Source of the DNA: JALYNX01 sp963724825
Lineage (GTDB): Bacteria; Actinomycetota; Acidimicrobiia; Spongiisociales; ZC4RG35
Assembly (NCBI GenBank): GCA_963724825.1
Contig: CAVRWT010000006.1
Coordinates: 67,854-131,853, forward strand
DNA: 64,000 nt
Direction: 5' to 3'
Positions 45,224-54,356 of the stretch are shown in pieces. The position numbers and the translations under genes are program-made. Positions within the stretch are counted from its first letter, which is position 1; the number at the start of each line of letters is the position of its first letter. The notes beneath the pieces are model-generated. The model was not told the DNA's origin. It saw only the letters and a program-made list of their open reading frames with translations, and ran no database searches.

Positions 45224-46815
45224 GTAACGGCGATCTCGGAGGAGAGTCGGCGACCGGGACACCGGTCCTCGAGCTCGACGGTGTCTATCGCCAGTTCGGC
45301 GCGGTTCGAGCGCTGACAGATGTCAGCTTCGACTGCCGGGCTGGTGAGGTTCACGCCCTCGTGGGCGAGAACGGCTCGGGCAAGTCGACTCTCCTCGGGA
45401 TTGCCAGCGGGTTCGTAGAGCCCGATCGGGGATCGGTGCGCATCGGGGGAGCCCGATTGCGCACCGATTCTCCGGCTCTCGCCAGAAAGCTCGGCCTGGC
45501 GATGGCCTACCAGGACACCTCATCGATCCTGGCCCAGCCGGTCAAGAACAATCTCTACATGGCAGCGCCCCCTGATGAACGGCCGCCCTACTGGAGACGG
45601 AAGAAGTGGGCCCGGCGCCTATTGGGCGAGTTCGACCTCGACTTCGAGTTGTTTCCCGACGCGCCCGTTGGATTCCTGACACTCGCCGAGCGTCAGATGT
45701 TCGAGGTAGCCAAGGCGCTGGTATCGAATCCCAAGGTGCTGCTTCTCGACGAGCCGACGACGGCCCTTGGCCCCGATGAAGTCGAGGCTTTGCACCGAAC
45801 CGTCGCCGCATGCCGGCGGCGTGGCGTGGGCGTTGTCTATGTGAGTCATCGTCTGCCCGAGATCCTGGAGATCGCGGACCGGATAACCGTGCTTCGTGAC
45901 GGGAAGACCAGGGGGACGTTCGACGCTCGTTCCACCTCCGAGCGTGACCTGGTCGAGCTCATTGTGGGACGTCCCTTCGAGGCAGCGTTCCCACCCGCAG
46001 CTCCGCTCACCGGCGAGCGACGAGAGGTGCTCGTGGTCGATGCTCTGCAAGGCCAGTCGTTTGGCCCGGTCAGCTTCACCCTTGAAAGCGGGGAAATAGT
46101 TGGGATCGCAGGGGCGGAAGGCAACGGTCAACCCCAGCTCTTCGACACTCTTTCCGGGAGAACGCCACCACGCGCCGGCCGGGTCACATGTGACGAGAAG
46201 GGCCTCACCCTGATTTCGACACACGAGGCGGTCAATTCCGGGATCATGTTGCTGCCCGGCGATCGCAAGCAAGAGGCGTTGATGCCGGTCCTCGGCGTGC
46301 GCGTCAATTCCACCGTCCAGTCACTCAAGCTCTTCAGCGTTTTCGGGCTCTTGAAGAGACGTGCCGAACGTGCCGCCGTGAAGGATCTGGTCGCCCGACT
46401 CGAGGTTCGCACCCCCTCCTTGGAGCAGCCTGTCGAGTTCCTCTCCGGTGGCAACCAGCAGAAGGTTTCGGTATCCCGAACATTTCTCAGGGAGCCCGCG
46501 GTGATCCTCGCCTATGAGCCGACTCAAGGGGTGGACGTCGGGTCCCGTTTCGACATCTACAAGGCACTACGGGCCCGGACCGATGCCGGGGCCGCATTGT
46601 TGGTCAAGTCGAGCGACCCGATCGAGCTCTCGGGCCTCTGCGATCGAGTCTTGGTGATGTCACGGGGAACGATCATCGAAGAGATCCCGGGCGACGAGCT
46701 CGACGAGTTGCGCATCGTGGAGGCCATCGTCCGCGGGCCGGGGCTGTCCCGTGCCGGACGCTCGCCATTCGGTGTCGCCATGCCGAAGGCTCCGTCCAAG
46801 GAGGTCGTTTCATGA
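45220..46815 (+). CDS. Sugar-type ABC ATPase with two domains; second Walker B degenerate
   Basis: A 531-residue RbsA-like ATPase. Domain 1 has Walker A GENGSGKST, a signature region LTLAERQMFEVAKAL and Walker B VLLLDEPTTAL. Domain 2 has the usual weak Walker A (GAEGNGQPQLF), a full signature LSGGNQQKVSVSR, but Walker B reads VILAYEPTQGVDVG, with Tyr in place of the metal-contacting Asp before the Glu. One catalytic site is therefore doubtful, which fits the asymmetric use seen in some two-domain ATPases. ATG 45220 overlaps the binding-protein stop (ATGA), and its stop overlaps the next ATG the same way. Confidence 0.87.
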   Translation: MSNGDLGGESATGTPVLELDGVYRQFGAVRALTDVSFDCRAGEVHALVGENGSGKSTLLGIASGFVEPDRGSVRIGGARLRTDSPALARKLGLAMAYQDTSSILAQPVKNNLYMAAPPDERPPYWRRKKWARRLLGEFDLDFELFPDAPVGFLTLAERQMFEVAKALVSNPKVLLLDEPTTALGPDEVEALHRTVAACRRRGVGVVYVSHRLPEILEIADRITVLRDGKTRGTFDARSTSERDLVELIVGRPFEAAFPPAAPLTGERREVLVVDALQGQSFGPVSFTLESGEIVGIAGAEGNGQPQLFDTLSGRTPPRAGRVTCDEKGLTLISTHEAVNSGIMLLPGDRKQEALMPVLGVRVNSTVQSLKLFSVFGLLKRRAERAAVKDLVARLEVRTPSLEQPVEFLSGGNQQKVSVSRTFLREPAVILAYEPTQGVDVGSRFDIYKALRARTDAGAALLVKSSDPIELSGLCDRVLVMSRGTIIEEIPGDELDELRIVEAIVRGPGLSRAGRSPFGVAMPKAPSKEVVS

Positions 46816-49266
46816 CGAACTACATCGACTCGTGCGCGACAGGAGGTGCGCAAGGTCCTGCGCAACGCCCGCGACAAGAACAAATGGCGGAAGGTCGTCA
46901 AGGTTCGCCTCTGGATGCCGGTCGCCCTCCAGATCCTCCTCATCATCGGTGTTGTTTGGTACACCAACTCCCGCTTCCCCGGGTTCGTCAACACCTCGAA
47001 CATCGCCAACATCCTTCTCCTGGCAGTGCCCCTGGCGATCGTCGTCATCGGGCAGACCCACGCACTTCTCGTCGGATACCTCGATCTCTCGGTGGGTGCG
47101 ATGATCAGCCTCGGGGTGGTCATCGCTTCCTTCTGGATCCCTGCCGGTGCGACGACCAGCCAGATGCTGACCGGGGTGGCGACGATCTTCGCCTGCGGCC
47201 TGGCGCTGGGTCTGGTCAACGCCGGCCTGGTTCGAGGCGTGAAGATTCCGTCGATCATCGCCACGCTGGCGACTCTCAGCATTCTCGACGGGATCTCACT
47301 GACGCTTCGAGCCACGCCCGGAGGCACCATCGATCCGGCATTCACCTCGTTGCTGCGAGGCGGTGTCGGACCGGTGCCGCTCTCTTTCATCCTGGTGGTG
47401 GTGGGAGCCGGCATTCTCGACCTCTGGCTTCACTCCAGCGGGTCCGGGCTTCAGGTGCGCTCGGTTGGATTCGACGAGAGGTCGGCGAGGCGATCCGGAG
47501 TCCGGACCACCTGGGTGAGGGTCCGCGCCCTGGTCCTCTCCGCATCGTTTGCTGCGCTGGCGTCGTTCTTCGTGATGACACGCTCCGGGGTGGGCAATGC
47601 GCAGATCGGAACGAGTTATGCCCTGAACAGCATCACGGCAGCGGTGCTGGGTGGCGCCGCCCTCTCCGGGGGGAGGGCAACCTTCACCGGAGGCGTGGTC
47701 GCTTCGGTCCTGCTCGCCGTGATCATCACCGTGCTCCCCTTCCTCGGCCTCGGCCCGGAATACGGGTTGATGATCATCGGAGTCCTGGTCCTGATCGGGA
47801 TCATCCTCTTCCAGGTTGGGGACATCAAGGAGCTGGTGAAGCGGAACTACCGTCGGGCCCGACGAATAGTCGTCGGAACCCGTCCCCCGGCTGCTGCCGA
47901 GCTTCCCGTCCTCTATCCCGTCGGAACCGACTTCAAAGTGATGCCAGTCGGTCGCAAGCTCATCACGGGCGGGATCGTTCTCAGCCTCGACTCGAGCGTT
48001 GGGGATTTCAACAACGCGGACATCCTCATCGATGGGGACAAGATCCTCGCGGTGGGGCCCAATCTCCAAAACGGGGAGGCCGAGCACATCGACGCCACCG
48101 GGATGATCGTCATGCCCGGGTTCGTCGACTCCCACCGGCACACCTGGGAAGGCATCCTTCGCAACATCGGCACCGACGTTCCTCTCGAGGGGCGGACCAG
48201 CTACATCTCATTCGTCCTCCACAAGCTGGCTCCGGCGTTCCGACCCGAGGATGTCTATGCGGGGAACCTCGTTTCGACGCTGGGAGCCATCGACGCCGGG
48301 GTGACCACCCTTCTCGACTGGTCTCACATACAGGCCTCGCCCGCCCACACGGACGCCGCGGTGAAGGCGTTGGGGGATTCCGGGATGCGAGCCGTCTTCG
48401 CCTACGGGTTCCCATGGTGGGGCAAGTGGGAAGAGCGCCAACCGAGTTGGTTCGTGCGGACTGCCACCGAGCATTTCTCTTCGAACAGTCAGCTCCTCAG
48501 TCTGGCCCTCGCCGCCCCCGGCCCGGAGTTCGTCGACTTCGAGGTGGCCCGTGACCACTGGAAGCTGGCTCGTGAGACCGGGGCGAGGATCACGGCCCAT
48601 GTCGGGGTCGGCACCTACGGCCAGGACGCCAAGGTCCAGGAGATGGGGGAGGCAGGGCTGCTCGGTCCTGACACCACCTACATCCACTGCACGACTCTCA
48701 ACGACACCGAGATCCAAATGATCGTTGATACCGGCGGCACGGTGTCGCTGGCGTCACCGGTCGAGATGATGATGGGCCACGGGATGCCGCCCATCCAGAA
48801 GTTCCTTGACCGTGGGTTGAGTCCCAGTCTGAGCATCGACGTCGAGACCAACGTCCCTGCGGACATGTTCAACCAAATGCGCTCCGTTGTCGCGTTACAA
48901 CGAGCGCTCGTCAACGGGACCGACAAGTCTCAGATCTCGATGCGCGAGGTCCTCGGGTGGGCCACGATCGAGGGCGCAAAGGCCAATGGCCTCGACTCGA
49001 AGGTCGGAACCCTCACCCCGGGCAAGCAAGCCGACGTCATCATGCTCCGCACCAACCGGGTGAATGTGACCCCGCTCAACGACCCGGCGACCGCAGTGGT
49101 TGCGGGTATGGACACCTCGAATGTGGACACGGTCTTGATCGCAGGGCGGGTCATGAAGCAGAAGGGCAAATTGCTCCACGTTGACTGGCCGGCGGTTCGT
49201 CGGATGGTCGGCGAGTCTCGGGACTACGTGGTCGAGAAGTCGGGTTTCAAACTCCCCAAGATTTGA
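46812..49266 (+). CDS. ABC permease fused to a cytosine-deaminase-like amidohydrolase
   Basis: One frame of 806 codons (46846-49266) holds an RbsC-type permease followed by a complete amidohydrolase. Permease marks are GQTHALLVGYLDLSVGAMIS, VGFDERSARRSGVRTTWVRV and LGPEYGLMIIGVLVLIGIIL. A 41-residue linker (KRNYRRARRIVVG to VGTDFKV) leads to MPVGRKLITGGIVLS at 47941. The enzyme has VDSHRHTWEGIL, ITAHVGVGTYG, YIHCTTLND with the catalytic His kept, SIDVETNVPADMF and GTLTPGKQADVIMLRTNR. Caution: TGA 47939 in the +1 frame overlaps ATG 47941 (TGATG), the coupling normal for this operon, so one indel at 47870-47938 would separate the two. The true start is probably ATG 46812 (overlapping the ATPase), with one extra base near 46830. 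Confidence 0.75.
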
Positions 49267-49268
49267 AG

Positions 49269-50489
49269 ATGCATGACGTCTGCATCGTCGGAGCCGGGTT
49301 GGTGGGGATGAGCGTTGGCCGGGCCGTCCTCGACCAGTATCCAGGTTCCTCCGTCGTGGTTCTGGATAAGGAGGCCGGGGTGGCCGCCCATCAGAGCAGC
49401 CACAACAGCGGCGTTGCCCATTCCGGTCTCTACTACCGCCCCGGATCCCTCAAGGCACGGCTTTGTGTGGAAGGGCGCGCCGAGCTGGAGCGACTCTGTG
49501 ACTCAGCCTCCATCCCGTTCCGTCGGCTGGGGAAGTTGGTGATCGCCACCGAGCCGGCCGAGCTCGGAGCCCTCGATGAGCTGGAGCGCCGGGGAACAGC
49601 CAACGGGTTGACCGGGATGCGTCGGCTGGACCTTGCAGGCATTCGTGAGATCGAGCCGGCGGCGACCGGGCTCCAGGGGCTACACGTGCCCGAAGCCGGT
49701 GTCGTGGACTTTCCTGGAGTGGCGGACCACCTTGCTGCCGAACTGCAACGGAACGGCGCCGAGGTGCGTACCGGCCATGCCGTGACCGCAATCGACCACA
49801 TAGCCGATGGGGCCCGGATCATGGCCGGTGACCAGGAAATCCGAGCCCGGATCATGGTCAATTGCGCCGGGCTCCACTCCGACCGGGTTGCCGCTCTGGC
49901 AGGTGTGAAGAGCGATATCCGGATCGTCCCCTTCCGGGGCGAGTACTACACCCTCGATCCGGAGGTCTCCCATCTGGTCAGGGGGCTCGTCTATCCGGTG
50001 CCGGACCCACGGTTCCCATTCCTCGGAGTGCACTTCACCCGCCGGGTGGACGATTCGGTGGAGGTGGGGCCTAACGCGGTGCTCGCCTTGGGCCGGGAGC
50101 AGTATCGGGGCTCTCCAGTCGACTGGGGTGACGTCAAGGATGTCGCGACCCTTGGAGGGTTCTGGCGATTGGCCGCCAAGCATTGGCTGACCGGCGGAGC
50201 CGAAGTTCTCAGATCGAAATCGAGGTCCCTCTATGCCCGCTCCGCCCAGCGACTGATCCCCGCCCTCAGAAGTGAGCACCTTCGTCATGGAGGCGCCGGT
50301 GTGCGGGCCCAGGCGCTGGGTCGTGATGGCCGATTGATCGACGACTTCGTCATCGAAGAGGTCGGGGCGACGTTGCACGTCCTCAATGCTCCATCGCCGG
50401 GGGCCACGGCGAGCCTCGCGATCGGAGCCCATATTGCAGGCCTGCTCAGGCCCCAGTTGGCCGGGTTGACCGGTGGAAGGGGTGTGTAG
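49269..50489 (+). CDS. lhgO: L-2-hydroxyglutarate oxidase-like FAD enzyme
   Basis: A 406-residue FAD-dependent oxidoreductase of the DAO family. MHDVCIVGAGLVGMSVGRAV is the dinucleotide loop, and QSSHNSGVAHSGLYYRPGSL is the LhgO/L2HGDH motif with the active-site His. ARIMVNCAGLHSDRVAAL and the C-terminal HVLNAPSPGATASLAIG complete the FAD site. LhgO oxidises L-2-hydroxyglutarate to 2-oxoglutarate and passes electrons to quinone. The operon context hints at another 2-hydroxy acid released by amidohydrolase action (inference). TTG 49263 overlaps the upstream stop and is an alternative start. Confidence 0.85.
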   Translation: MHDVCIVGAGLVGMSVGRAVLDQYPGSSVVVLDKEAGVAAHQSSHNSGVAHSGLYYRPGSLKARLCVEGRAELERLCDSASIPFRRLGKLVIATEPAELGALDELERRGTANGLTGMRRLDLAGIREIEPAATGLQGLHVPEAGVVDFPGVADHLAAELQRNGAEVRTGHAVTAIDHIADGARIMAGDQEIRARIMVNCAGLHSDRVAALAGVKSDIRIVPFRGEYYTLDPEVSHLVRGLVYPVPDPRFPFLGVHFTRRVDDSVEVGPNAVLALGREQYRGSPVDWGDVKDVATLGGFWRLAAKHWLTGGAEVLRSKSRSLYARSAQRLIPALRSEHLRHGGAGVRAQALGRDGRLIDDFVIEEVGATLHVLNAPSPGATASLAIGAHIAGLLRPQLAGLTGGRGV

Positions 50490-50505
50490 TGTGACTGTTC
50501 ACTGG
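50484..50505. promoter_or_regulatory. Copy D of the AGTGTSACT motif, upstream of the M24/E1 operon
   Basis: GTGTAGTGTGACTGTTCACT at 50484-50503, continuing GG. AGTG and CACT form an inverted pair around TGACTGTT. It overlaps the end of the lhgO-like gene and is 93 bases before ATG 50577. GTGTAGTGTGACT is identical to copy C over 13 bases. A TTGACC lies 15 bases upstream of TAGTGT, a possible but short-spaced promoter. Confidence 0.45.
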
Positions 50506-50576
50506 TCACCCAGCCTGCCGAGGGTCGCGGTTCGAAAACGTGATGAAGAACTGACAGGAAAGAGGAGGAGAGAGCC

Positions 50577-51830
50577 ATGACCGACTTTCCGGTAGCCACC
50601 ACCCCGGCCCCTGGGGTCATGGGGGTGGATTGGGAGGATCGCGTCGATTTTCCGCGACTGCGCGCCTATCGCCTCGAGCGGGTACGGCAGCAACTGGAGG
50701 CCAATGGCCTGGGCGCGGTGCTCCTCTTCGAGACCTCCAACATTCGCTACGCCACCGCCACCCAGATCGGCTACTGGGCTTTCAACAAGGGTGAGCGCTT
50801 TGCACTGATCACGAGGAAGGGCCGTCCCCGAATCTGGGACTTCGGCTCGGCAGCCAAGGCGCATCGTCGGCAACTGCCCGAGATGTATGACCTGGAGAAC
50901 TCGATCGGTGGGAATACCGGCCTCCAAGGCGCCATCGGTCCCAGCTCGGGGCTCCACACCCGTGCCGCTGCCGAGATCGCGGCGGTGCTTCGTGACGAAG
51001 GGCTTATCGACGATCTCCTGGGAGTCGACATGGCGGAGACCGCGGTATTCCTTGCCCTGCAGAAGGAAGGCCTCCAGGTCACCGATGGCCAGCAGGCGAT
51101 GATGCTCGCCCGTGAGATCAAGAGCTCGGACGAGATCGTCCTCCTCTCCCAGGCCAGCGCGATGGTGGACGGCGTCTATCACGAGATCTATGAGACTTTG
51201 AAGCCCGGGATCCGGGAATCCGACATCGTGGCTTTGGCCCACGGGCGCCTGTTCGAGATGGGCTCCGAGTTCGTCGAGGCCATCAATTCGATCGCCGGGG
51301 AGAGGTGCAGCCCGCACCCGCATGTCTTCAGCGACCGGATGATCCGGCCCGGCGACCAGGCTTACTTCGACATCATCCACGCCTACAACGGCTACCGGAC
51401 CTGTTACTACCGGACCTTCGTCGTGGGGCGGGCGACCACCGCACAGCGCGACGCCTTCAAGCAGTCGCGGGAGTGGATGGACGCCGCAATCGAATTGGTT
51501 CGACCAGGCAACACCACCGACATGATCGCCAAGGTGTGGCCAAGGGCCGAGGACTTCGGCTTCGTGGATGAGATGGACGCCTTCGGCCTCCAATTCGGCC
51601 ACGGCGTCGGGGTCGGCCTGCACGAGCGGCCGATCATCAGCAGGCTCAACTCACTCGACGACCCGATCGAGATCAAGGAGGGCATGTACTTCGCCCTCGA
51701 GACTTACGCACCGGCCACGGACGGGCGATCGGCAGCCAGGATCGAAGAGATGATGGTGGTCACCGCCGACGGGCCACAGATCACCACGCTCTTCCCCTGC
51801 GAGGAGTTGATGGTGGCGAATGAGTACTGA
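50577..51830 (+). CDS. M24-family peptidase-like protein with altered metal site
   Basis: A 417-residue protein with an N-terminal creatinase domain and the M24 catalytic fold. The ligand segment reads YFDIIHAYNGYRTCYYRTFV: the first Asp is kept, but the second, normally in a SD(I/T)TRT context, is Cys. His (GHGVGVGLHERPI), Glu (GMYFALETYA) and the final Glu (AARIEEMMVV) are kept. Four of five ligands could bind one metal, so a lyase or a one-metal hydrolase is possible rather than a standard Xaa-Pro peptidase; M24 relatives with other chemistry are known (DddP, creatinase). ATG 50577 follows a GAGGAGGAGAG site. It overlaps the E1 alpha gene by 11 bases. Confidence 0.82.
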   Translation: MTDFPVATTPAPGVMGVDWEDRVDFPRLRAYRLERVRQQLEANGLGAVLLFETSNIRYATATQIGYWAFNKGERFALITRKGRPRIWDFGSAAKAHRRQLPEMYDLENSIGGNTGLQGAIGPSSGLHTRAAAEIAAVLRDEGLIDDLLGVDMAETAVFLALQKEGLQVTDGQQAMMLAREIKSSDEIVLLSQASAMVDGVYHEIYETLKPGIRESDIVALAHGRLFEMGSEFVEAINSIAGERCSPHPHVFSDRMIRPGDQAYFDIIHAYNGYRTCYYRTFVVGRATTAQRDAFKQSREWMDAAIELVRPGNTTDMIAKVWPRAEDFGFVDEMDAFGLQFGHGVGVGLHERPIISRLNSLDDPIEIKEGMYFALETYAPATDGRSAARIEEMMVVTADGPQITTLFPCEELMVANEY

Positions 51831-52890
51831 GGTCGACGCCGGGCTCTACGACTACGCCCAGCGCCCACCCCGGCTCCCGAAGGCGACCAAGCCGGAGAAC
51901 GACCGTCTCGAAATCGACCTCGAAACCCGCATCGAGATGTTCGAGATGCAACAGGTGCTCCGACAGTTCGAGGATCGGGTCTACGACCTCTTCATGCAGA
52001 ATCTGGTCAAGGGGACGAGCCACCTTTCGTTGGGTATGGAGGCCATCGCCACCGGCGTGGCCAAGGCGATGCGCCCCGACGACTACACCTTCGCCACCTA
52101 TCGGGGCCATGCCCATACCGTCGCCAGGGGGGCTCCCCTCGGACCGGTGCTGGCGGAGCTCCTGGGGAGGGACACCGGCATCCTCGGGGGTAAGGGCGGC
52201 TCGATGCACCTCACCTCCGTCGAGCACGGGATGATGGGCAGCTACGCCATCATCGGCGCCCATCTCTGCGTCGCCAACGGCGCAGCCTGGTCGGCGCAAC
52301 TACGGGGAACCGATCAGGTGGCTGTGGCCTTTTTCGGCGACGGCACCACCAACATCGGAGCCTTCCACGAGGCCCTCAACCTGGCGTCGATTTGGCACCT
52401 CCCCGTGGTCTTCGTCTGTGAGAACAACCTGTACATGGAGTACACGCCGATCGACTTGGTGACCGCGGCTTCGAATCCCGCCGCCGGTCGGGCGCCCGCC
52501 TACGACCTCGAGCAGATCGTGATCGACGGCAACGACGCCGATGAGGTGTATGTGACCGCGAGATTGGCCATCGAGAAGGCCCGACGGGGCGAAGGGCCTT
52601 CTCTGATCGAGGCAGTCACTTACCGGCACGGCGGCCACAGTCGGGCCGACCCCGGCAAGTATCGCCCCGCCCAGGAGGTCGAGGCCTGGATGGCGCACGA
52701 CCCGCTGCCGACCTATCACCAGCGCCTCCTGCGCCTCGGGGTCAACGAATCCAGGCTTTCCGACATCGTCCATCAGGTCACCGATCGCGTCGAGGAAGCC
52801 ACAGCCTTTGCCAAGGCCGGGGAACGCCCGGGAGAACAAGTGCTGATGACCGACGTCTGGGCCGATGGGGGGTCGTCTTGGCGGAACTGA
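51820..52890 (+). CDS. 2-oxoacid dehydrogenase E1 component, alpha subunit
   Basis: A 356-residue thiamine-diphosphate enzyme subunit of the pyruvate/acetoin dehydrogenase type. The ThDP motif is GDGTTNIGAFHEALNLA through VCENN. TFATYRGHAHTVARG and KGGSMHL hold the expected active-site and phosphate contacts, and YRHGGHSRADP is the regulatory loop. With the beta subunit it decarboxylates a 2-oxoacid or acetoin and loads a lipoyl domain. No E2 or E3 gene lies in the window. ATG 51820 lies inside the end of the M24 gene. It overlaps the beta subunit by 13 bases. Confidence 0.9.
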   Translation: MSTEVDAGLYDYAQRPPRLPKATKPENDRLEIDLETRIEMFEMQQVLRQFEDRVYDLFMQNLVKGTSHLSLGMEAIATGVAKAMRPDDYTFATYRGHAHTVARGAPLGPVLAELLGRDTGILGGKGGSMHLTSVEHGMMGSYAIIGAHLCVANGAAWSAQLRGTDQVAVAFFGDGTTNIGAFHEALNLASIWHLPVVFVCENNLYMEYTPIDLVTAASNPAAGRAPAYDLEQIVIDGNDADEVYVTARLAIEKARRGEGPSLIEAVTYRHGGHSRADPGKYRPAQEVEAWMAHDPLPTYHQRLLRLGVNESRLSDIVHQVTDRVEEATAFAKAGERPGEQVLMTDVWADGGSSWRN

Positions 52891-53852
52891 GCTACCGCGA
52901 GGCCGTCGCCCGGGGAATCGCCCAGGAGATGCGGCGCGATCCGACGCTGGTCATGCTCGGCGAGGACATTGCCGGCGCCGGGGGGGTTTTCAAGACGACA
53001 GTCGGCCTGCTCGAGGAATTCGGCCCGACCCGGATCCGCGACACCCCGATCTCCGAGCAGGCGATCCTGGGGGCGGCGATGGGGGCGGCGATGACCGGGG
53101 TGCCGGTGATCGCCGAGATCATGTTCTCCGACTTCCTGGCGGTGTGCTTCGACATGGTCGCCAATGAGATGGCGAAGACGAGGTACATGACCGGCGGGCA
53201 GTTCACGGTCCCGGTGGTGATTCGCACCGCCAACGGGGGCGGAGTGCGGTTCGGCGCCCAGCACAGCCAGAGCGTCGAGAACTGGTGCATGATGATCCCC
53301 GGGCTCAAGGTGGTGGCGCCGTCGACCCCTGAGGACGTCGTCGGCCTGATGGCGGCGGCGGTTCGCGATCCCGACCCCGTCGTCTTCTTCGAGCACAAGT
53401 CGCTGATGGCAACCAAGTCAGAGGTTCCAGACACCGAGATCGTCGGAACACTCGGTGAGGCCCGGGTGGTTCGCGCCGGCAGCGACTGCACGATTGCGGC
53501 CCTGGCCTTCATGGTGCCTCGGGCCCTGGAGGCGGCCGAGCGTCTCGCCGCCGAGGGGGTCTCGGCCGAGGTGATCGACCTTCGGAGCCTGGTCCCGCTC
53601 GACACCAAGGCGATCCTGAGCTCGGTGGCGAAGACGGGCTGGCTGTTCACCGTCGAGGAGAATCCGCGGTTGTGTGGTTGGGGGGCCGAAGTGGCGTCGA
53701 TCGTCGCCGAGGAGGCTTTCTGGGATCTGGATGGCCCGGTGATTCGGATCACCACCCCCCACATTCCCCTTCCCGCAGCTGAGAATCTCGAGGATCTAGC
53801 GATCCCGTCGGTGGACCGGATCTACGAGACGATCAGGAAGTCACTCGGCTGA
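52878..53852 (+). CDS. 2-oxoacid dehydrogenase E1 component, beta subunit
   Basis: A 324-residue partner of the alpha subunit. MLGEDIAGAGGVFKTTVGL, DTPISEQAILGAAMGAAMTG and AEIMFSDFLAVCFDMVANEM form the pyrimidine-binding region with the key Glu. GGGVRFGAQHSQSVENW has the conserved His and substrate loop, and VIDLRSLVPLD begins the transketolase C-terminal domain. TTG 52878 starts MAELSYREAV. It may use an E2 encoded elsewhere or serve a branched-chain or acetoin substrate. It converges with the USP gene, four bases away. Confidence 0.9.
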   Translation: MAELSYREAVARGIAQEMRRDPTLVMLGEDIAGAGGVFKTTVGLLEEFGPTRIRDTPISEQAILGAAMGAAMTGVPVIAEIMFSDFLAVCFDMVANEMAKTRYMTGGQFTVPVVIRTANGGGVRFGAQHSQSVENWCMMIPGLKVVAPSTPEDVVGLMAAAVRDPDPVVFFEHKSLMATKSEVPDTEIVGTLGEARVVRAGSDCTIAALAFMVPRALEAAERLAAEGVSAEVIDLRSLVPLDTKAILSSVAKTGWLFTVEENPRLCGWGAEVASIVAEEAFWDLDGPVIRITTPHIPLPAAENLEDLAIPSVDRIYETIRKSLG

Positions 53853-53856
53853 GTGC

Positions 53857-54268
53857 TCAACGCACCAGCAGTAAGTCACAGGTGCCGCTGTGGACCACGT
53901 CCTGGGCAGTGGAGCCGAGGATGAGCTTCTTGACCCATCCCAGGCCGCGGGTGCCGACTACCAGGAGTTCGGCTTCGATCTCGGCGCAGTAGTCGACCAG
54001 TGCCCTGCCGGGCGAGCCCTCGCGGTCGACACGCACTACCTCCAAGCCGGCGTCCTCCAGGAGTGGTTGCGCTGACTCCCAAGCGACGGCCCGCTGCTCG
54101 CTGGCCATGTCACGGGTGTCGACTGTCACGTCGTCGGGAAAATGGAGCAGGGCAGGGCTCAGGTCGGTCGCGTGGAGGATGTGCAGATCTGCGCCATGCA
54201 GCCGCGCCTCGTCGATGGCCTTGGCGAGAGCCGCGGAGGCTCGGATCAGAGCCGTCTATTCCGACCAC
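53857..54268 (-). CDS. Universal stress protein (UspA family), frameshifted
   Basis: A single UspA domain of about 137 residues. The N-terminal strand and Walker-like start VVGIDGSDPSLR is in one frame; near 54233 one extra base must be dropped to read ALAKAIDEARLHGADLHILH, then DMASEQRAVAWESAQPLLED. The C-terminal nucleotide motif AELLVVGTRGLGWVKKLILG and STAQDVVHSGTCDLLLVR is complete (G-2x-G-9x-G type), so ATP binding is likely. Start GTG 54268; ATG 54273 is out of frame by one base. Found between E1 beta and a divergent aldo-keto reductase. Confidence 0.8.
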
Positions 54269-54282
54269 GACATGTCCCACAA

Positions 54283-54294
54283 GCCAAGTTTGGC
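54283..54294. promoter_or_regulatory. GCCAA-GT-TTGGC inverted repeat before the USP gene
   Basis: Two 5-base arms (54283-54287 and 54290-54294) are perfectly complementary around GT. The element is 15 bases upstream of the USP start and about 60 bases from the divergent aldo-keto reductase start, so it could be an operator for either. Nothing else supports it. Confidence 0.25.
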
Positions 54295-54356
54295 ATAGGT
54301 GCCGTTGATGTCGTGCCCGTCCTATGTGCCATAGTCCAGAGCCGTCGAATTCGGAG

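Noticed and set aside
43898..45262. 454-codon open frame on the minus strand
   Set aside because: It lies exactly opposite the binding-protein gene at 43883, has no family pattern, and is explained by the high GC content and lack of stops in the antisense frame.
46812..48554. 580-codon plus-strand frame starting at ATG 46812
   Set aside because: After the first few codons it reads Arg/Gly/Pro-rich sequence in the wrong frame of the permease-amidohydrolase gene. Only its start codon is likely to be used, with a frameshift near 46830.
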